From NCBI GenBank assembly GCA_009760885.1, contig CM019714.1, positions 4,389,895 through 4,453,894 on the forward strand: DNA of 64,000 nt, given 5' to 3'. Of this stretch, positions 56,506 to 64,000 are shown piece after piece. The notes under the pieces are model-generated. The model was not told the DNA's origin. It saw only the letters and a list, made by a program, of their open reading frames with translations, and did no database searches. A program made the translations under genes and the position numbers. Position 1 is the stretch's first letter; every line of letters begins with the position of its first letter. This stretch comes from Achatina immaculata. Lineage: Eukaryota > Mollusca > Gastropoda > Stylommatophora > Achatinidae.

Positions 56506-57695
56506 TCTCCCCCGCACCCCCTCCCCCTTCTCTTTATATATCACACTCCCTTACACAAAGATCCCCACACACTCCCCGATTCTTACACTCTTACACCTGA
56601 CCTTTGACCTACATTGACATGACAGGTAGACTGTCAAAGAAAGGTGTCTAAATTTACCTGGTCTGTCTCTTCTAGCTAAGGGTCACGGGTTTCACTCGTG
56701 CTCTACATGCATAAACCAGCCCAGGACATCGGCTCCTATAATAAATGTCACAGTGTCACAAATGTCAACGCTTGGAGCAGGTCGCATGTCTCTGCTTGTC
56801 TCAGAGATGTCACACTTACTCTGTCTTTTACAACAGCATCATTTGTGACAGTATAATTTTTTGACACCGTCATTTGTGACAGTATATGATAACATCTGTG
56901 ACAGTATAATTTGTAAAAGTATCAACCGCGAAAATATCCTCTGTAAAATTATCAACAATGGTAATATCAGGATATATATTAGATATAAATAACAGTGTGT
57001 GAAAGTATATCATAAGGATACTTGATAATTTACTTGACCTAGTCCGGATATTTATATCATTAGCTAGTGCTGTTATCTACGATAGAGCTGGATATCTACT
57101 TTCATGTCAACGTGATTAAGCCGAAAAAAAATATTGTGACATCTCACGAATCTTAGAAAACAAATGACATGTCAAATTCTGAAAGTGACATCGTAAAAAC
57201 AGAACTGCTTTGATAGCGTGTAACTTTTCGCGAAGAGAGAAACTTTTAACATACGGCCATTTTGTAACAAGTTAACGTGTTCTACTGGACATGCAGCCAC
57301 AACAGCCTGGACGTACAGATCTCTTACCGTAAGCCAAGATTCTAATGAGACAAGGGATTGTAAGTCTGGCCGTCCGCAGGTTGTGATGTGTTTGTTGTAA
57401 GAGTGAATGTGATATAACCACAGGATGGCCCATGCACTGTGCTAGTGTGCTACACGTCACGCGCTGCAGATCTTCCGTTCTGTAAAGACAGGGCCCAAAC
57501 CCAGAGGCCAACTTTACATATGAAAGTCTGTGTGATGTTTTCTGTGTGTTCACGCTCAATGCCTGACATCAAAAGTGTTAACACGGTTCAGTTAACATTT
57601 TTAACATAGATAAACTCATCACAGGCAAATCACTATCTCAAGTGGAAGTGCCCGTATCATGTCTGCCACTGCAACTGTTTGTTTCTCTTTGATGA
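56506..57695. other. Unique sequence, no gene called
   Basis: About 1.2 kb upstream of the claudin-like gene. It holds GTGACAGTATAAT words (56845-56910) and a minus-strand frame of 95 codons (57272-57559, KLASGFGPCLYRTEDLQRVT) with no recognised domain. A 5' UTR exon or promoter of the claudin-like gene may lie here, but nothing in the sequence proves it. Confidence 0.4.
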
Positions 57696-57699
57696 TCTT

Positions 57700-57960
57700 C
57701 AGCAGTTTGATGATCTCCAACAGTTAAATATTTGATGATCTCTAGCAGTTAAATGTTTGATGATCTCTAACAGGTTAAATTTTTTATAATCTCCAGCAGT
57801 TAAATATTTGATGATCTCCAGCGGTTAAATGTGTGATGATCTCCAACAGTTAAATATTTGATGATCTCCAGCGGTTAAATGTGTGATGATCTCCAACAGT
57901 TAAATATTTGATGACCTCAAACATTTGAACTGTTTGATGACCTCCAGAGATTGATGACCT
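57700..57960. repeat. 25-27-bp minisatellite (TTTGATGATCTCCAGCAGTT)
   Basis: About ten units of TTTGATGATCTCCAGCAGTT plus AAATA. It ends three bases before the ATG of the claudin-like exon, whose upstream bases (GATGACCTTGA) are themselves a degenerate unit. Confidence 0.93.
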
Positions 57961-57963
57961 TGA

Positions 57964-58153
57964 ATGTTGACCCACGTGTCCCTCCTAGCCTTGGCTGGGT
58001 TAGTCAGTGGTTGTGGGCTGGTCTTGACCGCCATGATCACTAACCAGTGGATTTTCCTTCCAGAGGACACTTATTACGGGCTCTTCTCCTTCTGTAGCTC
58101 CACCACCTGCACGTCCATCAACTTCACCACAGAGACAGCAACACCAACACTGA
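57964..58153 (+). CDS. Claudin/PMP22-like protein, first visible exon
   Basis: Encodes MLTHVSLLALAGLVSGCGLV, LTAMITNQWIFLPEDTYYGL, FSFCSSTTCTSINF, TTETATPTL and one base; donor CTGA|GTAAGA. The first transmembrane helix spans residues about 6-26. After it come the conserved Trp (NQW) and a GLFSFC...C motif, matching the W-GL(W/F)-C-C signature of the first extracellular loop in the claudin/PMP22/EMP family. One N-glycosylation sequon (NFT) lies in the loop. Start uncertain: Met at 57964 gives a complete helix, but CCTCCTAG|CC at 57988 is a good acceptor that would make this an internal exon. Predicted role: four-helix membrane protein of cell contacts or of a channel-associated type. Confidence 0.75.
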
Positions 58154-58261
58154 GTAAGATCATCATCATCATCATCATCATCATTTTTTTTGTACAGGAT
58201 GGCGTAGACGATCATGATCTGTGATGCCACCGATGATCTTGACTAGTTTATCGTTGCCACA

Positions 58262-58625
58262 GGCTGTTTAGTATCTTCTCTCTCGGTCGTCCTCTACCTC
58301 CTGGCTTGTTCCTTTTATCTTCTCTCTCTGTCGTCCTCTACCTCCTAGCTTGTTCCTTCAACCCCCAGATTGTTTAGTATCTTCTCTCTCGGTCGCCCTC
58401 TACCTTCTAGCTTGTTCCTTCAACCCCCAGATTGTTTAGTATCTTCTCTCTCGGTCGCCCTCTACCTTCTAGCTTGTTCCTTCAACCCCCATATTGTTTA
58501 GTATCTTCTCTCTCGGTCGCCTTCTACCTCCTAACGTGTTCCTTCAACCCCTAGATTGTTTATTATCTTCTCTCTCGGTCGTCCTCTACCTTCTGGCTTA
58601 TTCCTTCAACCCCCAGACTGTCTTT
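58262..58625. repeat. 62-bp minisatellite in the claudin-like intron
   Basis: Six units of GTTTAGTATCTTCTCTCTCG, GTCGCCCTCTACCTTCTAGC, TTGTTCCTTCAACCCCCAGA, TT. The pyrimidine-rich units end CCCCCAG, so each resembles a 3' splice site. Confidence 0.95.
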
Positions 58626-58837
58626 ATTAGACACCTCTCACTTATCAGAGTTGCTGAGGTTTTATGTACCCAAGGATACTCCGTGCTACAGGTTGAGGGC
58701 AGTGTGTGTCACGAACGTGACCATGGAACGCCACATTCAGGTTGGTCACGAAGTTTAGCGAACATTTGCTAGTCTCCTGAAATTTTACTAAAATTCAGAT
58801 TCAGTTGGCAGCTCATTTCAGGACACACGCACTTAAG

Positions 58838-59195
58838 AGGTTAAGATGAGGTTAAGACAAGGTTAAGATGAAGTAAAGACGAGGTTAAGACGAGGTTAAG
58901 GTAAGGTTAAGACGAGGTTATAACGAGGTTAAGACGAGGTTAAGAATTTTAAAGATGAAGTTAAGACGAGGTTAAGACGAGGTTAAGATGAAGTTAAGAC
59001 GAGGCTAAGACGAGGTTAATAAGTTTTAAGACGGGGTTAAGATGAAGTTAAGACGAAGTTTAGACGAGGTTAAGAAGTTTTAAGACGAGGTTAAGATGAA
59101 GTTAAGACGAGGTTAAACGAAGTTAAGACGAACGATGTTAAGATGAAGTTAAGACGAGGTTAAGAAGTTTTAAGACGAGGTTAAGGCGAGGTTAA
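58838..59195. repeat. 11-bp minisatellite GAGGTTAAGAC
   Basis: About 30 units of GAGGTTAAGAC with GAAGTTAAGAC and AAGTTTTAAGAC variants, in the intron of the claudin-like gene. Confidence 0.95.
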
Positions 59196-59279
59196 GAATG
59201 ATACAGTCCGATCTCGCGGGATGGCTTCGTTCCGGCTCTCTCCAGGGAAAGGAAAGGGAAACAATCCCGCGCCTCAAAA

Positions 59280-59435
59280 CAACCATCCAGGAGAGCAACC
59301 ACCCTGGAGAGCAACTACCCAGGAGAGCAACCACCCAGGAGAGTAACCACCCAGGAGAGCAACCACCCAGGAGAGCAACCACCCAGGAGAGCAACCACCC
59401 AGGAGAGCAACTACCCAGAAGAGCAACCACCCACG
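59280..59435. repeat. 15-bp minisatellite CCAGGAGAGCAACCA
   Basis: About 11 units of 15 bp. Open frames on both strands come from the period. It follows GATCTCGCGGGATGGCTTCG (59210), which may belong to the adjacent LINE. Confidence 0.95.
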
Positions 59436-59479
59436 ACGGCCTGATAGGATCAGAAACCCAGGCCAGAACCAGCCATAAT

Positions 59480-59885
59480 CCGTAACCAGTGCAGACATGA
59501 ATGGAAGAAACAACTAAAATGCAGCAATGATCCAGATACAATACACCAACTACAAAGACATCAGCAAACCATCCTCTTCCACCTAAGGACAGGCCACTGC
59601 AGACTACTAAGCCACCTACATCGACTTAAAATGTCTCACACAGACGAGTGTCCATGTTGCAGTGGAGTCTAGACTCCAGAACATATCCTTCAAGAATGCC
59701 CAAACCATGCAGACCTGAGGTGTGAGACATGGCCAGAAGACACAAGCTTGGGGCAAAAGCTTTGGGGGCTCCTATCAGGATCTGGAGAGGACTACGGGCT
59801 TTGCCATGTCGACAGGGACCAGGACCTGAAATGACCAACAACCTCGAACGCAGAAGAAGAATGAATGAATGAATAATCTTTATTT
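59480..59885 (+). pseudogene. Jockey-like LINE ORF2 C-terminal fragment
   Basis: The plus strand reads (frames joined by inspection) HQQTILFHLRTGHCRLLSHL, HRLKMSHTDECPCCSGV, stop, TPEHILQECPNHADLRCETW and SLGQKLWGLLSGSGEDYGLC. The C-x-C-C ... H-x4-C zinc-knuckle-like end 'TPEHILQECP' is typical of the C-terminus after RNase H or RT in Jockey/R1-like LINEs. It ends with a GAAGAAGAATGAATGAATGA tail near 59875. One stop at TCTAGA (59669). Confidence 0.78.
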
Positions 59886-59997
59886 TTCAAGGGTAAAGAA
59901 TTGGGCACGCAGGCCCGTCTTACATTCTGAAGAAGAAGAAGTAGTATAATTTGATATCTCTTTTGCAATATAAAAACAATATTATTCTGTATGTCTC

Positions 59998-60520
59998 CTA
60001 AATCTAGACAGTACACCACAATGGCTAATATAGTCAGACACTGGAAATCTAGACAGTGCACCACAATGGCTAATATAGCCAGACACTGGAAATCTAGACA
60101 GTACATCACAATGGCTAATATAGCCAGACACTGGAAATCTAGACAGTACATCACAATGGCTAATATAGCCAGACACTGGAAATCTAGACAGTACACCACA
60201 ATGGCTTATATAGCCAGACACTGGAAATCTAGACAGTACATCACAATGGCTAATAGCCAGACACTGGAAATCTAGACAGTACACCACAATGGCTAATATA
60301 GCCAGACACTGGAAATCTAGACAGTACACCACAATGGCTAATATAGCCAGACACTGGAAATCTAGACAGTACACCACAATGGCTAATATAGCCAGACACT
60401 GGAAATCTAGACAGTACACCACAATGGCTAATATAGCCAGACACTGGAAATCTAGACAGTACACCACAATGGCTAATATAGCCAGACACTGGAAATCAAT
60501 GCCAAATCTAGACAGTAAAC
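59998..60520. repeat. 45-bp minisatellite (GCTAATATAGCCAGACACTG)
   Basis: About 11.5 very similar units of GTACACCACAATGGCTAATA, TAGCCAGACACTGGAAATCT, AGACA (45 bp). All three frames stay open on both strands, explaining the repetitive frames here. It ends about 60 bp before the second claudin-like exon. Confidence 0.97.
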
Positions 60521-60581
60521 ACAAAAGAATGTGTCTGTAAAACTTAAGACATCACAGCGAACACTTCATTCTTCTTCACAG

Positions 60582-60749
60582 ATCGACAGTCCCAGTTCAA
60601 GGCTATCCGCGGTCTGGTGATCACAGGTCTGATTGTCAGCATCTGTGGCTCTCTTATGGCACTAGGTTTTGTCGTGGATGCTCTCAGAAGTAAGGGCGTG
60701 AAAAGTCTGGCACTACTTCGGTCCTCGCTCGTGCTGAACCCACTAGGAG
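60582..60749 (+). CDS. Claudin/PMP22-like protein, second visible exon
   Basis: A 168-nt internal exon with acceptor CTTCTTCACAG and donor GGAG|GTAAGA. It enters in phase 1 (A + AT = Asn) and leaves in phase 1. It encodes NRQSQFKAIRGLVITGLIVS, ICGSLMALGFVVDALRSKGV and KSLALLRSSLVLNPLG. The QFKAIRGL stretch just before a hydrophobic helix (residues about 12-33) corresponds to the conserved 'xQAARAL' start of transmembrane helix 2 in claudin-like proteins. Helices 3 and 4 should be coded to the right of the window. The rest of the family usually has 200-250 residues, so about half is seen here. Confidence 0.8.
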
Positions 60750-60829
60750 GTAAGATATCTTACTCCGAGGCTCTGGGAGGGGGAGGAGGGGGGGGGGAAC
60801 TTTCCCTGGATGTTTCTGTTGTCGCTTGC

Positions 60830-61600
60830 TATCTGCAGGTGTCAGATCTAGGACAGGCTGTCTGCAGGTGTCAGATCTAGGACAGGCTGTCTATAAGTTC
60901 TAGGACAAGCTGTCTATAAGTTCTAGGACAGGCTGTCTACAGGTGTCAATTCTAGGACAGGCTGTCTACAGGTGTCAATTCTAGGACTGGCTGTCTATAA
61001 GTTCTAGGGCAAGCTGTCTATAAGTTCTAGGACAGGCTGTCTACAGGTGTCAATTCTAGGACTGGCTGTCTATAAGTTCTAGGACAAGCTGTCTGCAGGT
61101 GTCAGTTCTAGGACAGGCTGTCTATAAGTTCTAGGACAGGCTGTCTGTAGGTGTCAGATCTAGGACAGGCTGTCTATAAGTTCTAGGACAGGCTGTCTGT
61201 AGGTGTCAGATCTAGGACAGGCTGTCTATAAGTTCTAGGACAGGCTGTCTATAAGTTCTAGGACACGCTGTCTATAAGTTCTAGGACAGGCTGTCTATAA
61301 GTTCTAGGCCAGGCTGTCTGCAGGTGTCAGTTCTAGGCCAGGCTGTCTGTAGGTGTCAGATCTAGGACAGGCTGTCTATAAGTTCTAGGACACGCTGTCT
61401 ATAAGTTCTAGGACACGCTGTCTATAAGTTCTAGGACAGGCTGTCTGCAGGTGTCAGTTCTAGGACAGGCTGTCTATAAGTTCTAGGACAGGCTGTCTAT
61501 AAGTTCTAGGACAGGCTGTCTATAAGTTCTAGGACAGGCTGTCTATAAGTTCTAGGACAGGCTGTCTGCATGTCTCAGTTCTAAAACTGGTTGTTTATAC
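60830..61600. repeat. 23-26-bp minisatellite (TCTAGGACAGGCTGTCTATA)
   Basis: About 32 units of two kinds, TCTAGGACAGGCTGTCTATA AGT and AGGACAGGCTGTCTGCAGGT GTCAGT. It starts about 80 bp after the donor of the second claudin-like exon. The following 61601-61770 is unique. Confidence 0.95.
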
Positions 61601-61769
61601 TTTAAAATCTCTCTCAGAATCCTAGACACGTTTAGATGAAACTAGCTTGCTCCAAGGATGTCAAGCATTGGCGAAAATTGTCGACAACGAACAAAAACTG
61701 TCGATTTTGATCAAAATTGTTGACCATTCACCTGCTTTTGAATCGATTTACCATTAGGTCATTTCGACA

Positions 61770-62080
61770 CGTGTAAGCATGTTATTGTTTATATTGAGAT
61801 TATTATGTTGTTGTTTATATTAAGGTTATGTTGCTATTTATAATAAGATTATCATGTTATTAATTTATAATGTTATCATGGTATTGTTTATATTAAGATT
61901 ATCATGTTGTTGTTTTGTTATCATGTTATTGTTTATATTAAGGTTATTATGTTGTTGTTTATATTATGGTTATCATGTTGTTTAAATTAAGGTTATTATG
62001 TTGTTGTTTATATTAAGGTTGTCATGTTGTTGTTTATATTAAGGTTGTCATGTTGTTGTTTATATTAAGGTTATATACGG
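61770..62080. repeat. 26-bp AT-rich minisatellite (GTTGTTTATATTAAGGTTAT)
   Basis: Units of TTATCATGTTGTTGTTTATA TTAAGG, continued at 62774-63235 and 63931-64000, where the array surrounds two copies of a 690-bp element. Confidence 0.93.
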
Positions 62081-62998
62081 CTGGAGAAATTCATCCCAGC
62101 CAAAGAAGAAAAATGCGCCTTGCCGCGGTGGAAAATGTGATGGAAAGGATTAAGTGAAGTTTAATCGGTATAGTCAGTAGTCTGGCGGTGAGGGGTCCTC
62201 ATACCACAGCACCTCCGCTCTAGAGGCCAGTCACATCCTATATACACCCATACTGGGATAATACGCCAAAACCGGCTTAACCCAAAGGTGAAACTTACTA
62301 GTGGCGAGGATTCGTCCTCCTCGACAAAAGCTCTGTCCTGGTCACCGCCGGGAAAGGTAGAAGCCACGACCACAAAATGCTGAAGTCTGAGACACTGGAC
62401 CAGTGCAGTCTAGATAGGCAACTACCTCTCACCCGGCGGGGATATATTCATATCCAAATCACGTTACGTTTTCCGGTAAGAAAGTCCAACTCTGGACTGG
62501 ATGGGCAACCACCTCTCACCCGGCGGGGATATACTGATATCCAAACCACGTCGAGGTTTTCCAATGAGAAAAACTGGACTAAACTGGTGCAGTGAAAACC
62601 ACAGTGTCATGCAATCCCGCTTCTGTGACCCACTGAGAATATAGGCCCAAGCCCCACGATGCTCTGAGCCTCCATCCTAAATGAGACTATCGCGAGGACC
62701 ACAGGAGGAAATTCAGTAGGATCACGGGGAGATCTTGATAGTAGAAACGAACGAAGAAGAAGAAGAAGATATTAAAGTTATCATGTTGTTGTTTATATTA
62801 TGGTTACTATGTTGTTACTTATATTAAGATTATTATGTTGTTATTTATATTAAGATTATTATGTCGTTGTTTATATTAAGGTTATCATGTTGTTTATATT
62901 AAGGTTATTATGTTGTTGTTTACATTAAGTTTATTATGTTCTTGTTTATATTAAGGTTATCATATTTTTGTTTATATTAAGGTTATTATGTTGTTGTT
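61839..62998. repeat. 1.16-kb tandem duplication, unit 1
   Basis: Array segment plus the 690-bp element, repeated from 62999 to the end of the window with a constant 1160-bp offset. Differences are few: TATAGTCAG/TATGGTCAG at 62169/63329, and an AAAACTGG/AAAGTCCAACTGG indel near 62570/63730. Confidence 0.93.
62081..62773. mobile_element. 690-bp interspersed element with (GAA)n tail, copy 1
   Basis: Starts TACGGCTGGAGAAATTCATC and ends AACGAACGAAGAAGAAGAAG. It is inserted in the 26-bp AT-rich array, whose units resume after it (ATATTAAAGTTATCATG). It has an internal imperfect repeat ACCTCTCACCCGGCGGGGAT at 62425 and 62511. A simple GAA tail and sharp borders suggest a retroposed non-coding element, such as a SINE or the 5' part of a LINE. 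No ORF with a known domain. Confidence 0.6.
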
Positions 62999-63235
62999 TA
63001 TAATAAGGTTATCATGTTATTAATTTATAATGTTATCATGATATTGTTTATATTAAGATTATCATGTTGTTGTTTTGTTATCATGTTATTGTTTATATTA
63101 AGGTTATTATGTTGTTGTTTATATTATGGTTATCATGTTGTTTAAATTAAGGTTATTATGTTGTTGTTTATATTAAGGTTGTCATGTTGTTGTTTATATT
63201 AAGGTTGTCATGTTGTTGTTTATATTAAGGTTATA
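62774..63235. repeat. 26-bp AT-rich minisatellite, middle block
   Basis: About 18 units of ATTATGTTGTTGTTTATATT AAGGTT between the two element copies. The right half repeats 61839-62080. Confidence 0.93.
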
Positions 63236-64000
63236 TACGGCTGGAGAAATTCATCCCAGCCAAAGAAGAAAAATGCGCCTTGCCGCGGTGGAAAATGTGA
63301 TGGAAAGGATTAAGTGAAGTTTAATCGGTATGGTCAGTAGTCTGGCGGTGAGGGGTCCTCATACCACAGCACCTCCGCTCTAGAGGCCAGTCACATCCTA
63401 TATACACCCATACTGGGATAATACGCCAAAACCGGCTTAACCCAAAGGTGAAACTTACTAGTGGCGAGGATTCGTCCTCCTCGACAAAAGCTCTGTCCTG
63501 GTCACCGCCGGGAAAGGTAGAAGCCACGACCACAAAATGCTGAAGTCTGAGACACTGGACCAGTGCAGTCTAGATAGGCAACTACCTCTCACCCGGCGGG
63601 GATATATTCATATCCAAATCACGTTACGTTTTCCGGTAAGAAAGTCCAACTCTGGACTGGATGGGCAACCACTTCTCACCCGGCGGGGATATACTGATAT
63701 CCAAACCACGTCGAGGTTTCCAATGAGAAAGTCCAACTGGACTAAACTGGTGCAGTGAAAACCACAGTGTCATGCAATCCCGCTTCTGTGACCCACTGAG
63801 AATATAGGCCCAAGCCCCACGATGCTCTGAGCCTCCATCCTAAATGAGACTATCGCGAGGACCACAGGAGGAAATTCAGTAGGATCACGGGGAGATCTTG
63901 ATAGTAGAAACGAACGAAGAAGAAGATATTAAAGTTATCATGTTGTTGTTTATATTATGGTTACTATGTTGTTACTTATATTAAGATTATTATGTTGTTA
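62999..64000. repeat. 1.16-kb tandem duplication, unit 2 (cut by window end)
   Basis: Continuation of the duplication described at 61839-62998. The window ends inside the AT-rich array, so further copies may follow. Confidence 0.9.
63236..63930. mobile_element. 690-bp interspersed element, copy 2
   Basis: Duplicate of 62081-62773, carried by the 1.16-kb tandem duplication. The (GAA)n tail is two units shorter. Confidence 0.6.

Overview
The window is eukaryotic, from an intron-rich animal genome that is very rich in repeats. GT-AG spliced exons, several RTE-type LINE fragments, a mariner-like transposon, a tRNA-derived SINE and dozens of minisatellites all point to a metazoan. The LINE and repeat style fits a lophotrochozoan, probably a mollusc such as a gastropod, but that is an inference and no marker fixes the species.

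Two host genes can be supported, both incomplete. (1) A minus-strand gene runs from about 27.0 kb down to 1.0 kb and leaves the window on the left. A glutamine-rich first exon (27048-26643) is followed by a short linker exon (21449-21383), an EF-hand exon present in two tandem copies (18421-18271 and 16201-16051), a second EF-hand exon (3059-2965) and a third (1140-972). Intron phases agree through the whole chain. The product would be a polyQ/proline-rich N-terminus fused to a calmodulin-like Ca2+-binding region. (2) A plus-strand gene has two exons (57964-58153 and 60582-60749) encoding the first half of a four-transmembrane claudin/PMP22-like protein; its remaining exons lie beyond 64 kb.

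The rest is repeats. About fifty tandem arrays, mostly with 19-62 bp units, fill well over a third of the sequence. At least six kilobase-scale tandem duplications sit on top of them: 2.07 kb at 5.8-9.9 kb, 1.02 kb at 10.6-12.6 kb, 2.2 kb at 14.1-18.6 kb, 2.2-2.6 kb at 31.2-36.0 kb, 4.5 kb at 39.4-48.4 kb and 1.16 kb at 61.8-64 kb. LINE remnants lie at 3.9-5.5, 6.0, 8.1, 18.7-20.5, 21.5-23.2, 29.4-31.5, 33.7-34.1, 37.0-37.9, 49.0, 50.6, 53.5-54.8, 55.9 and 59.5 kb. A mariner-like element with about 60-bp terminal inverted repeats (35972-38208) carries a nested, twin-primed LINE with a 9-bp target-site duplication.

The most unusual observation is a 42-bp minisatellite (15466-16050, copied at 17686-18270) whose unit is colinear with the last 21 nt of the EF-hand exon plus the first 21 nt of its intron. 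The real 5' splice site is therefore the first unit of an array that repeats the splice donor many times downstream.
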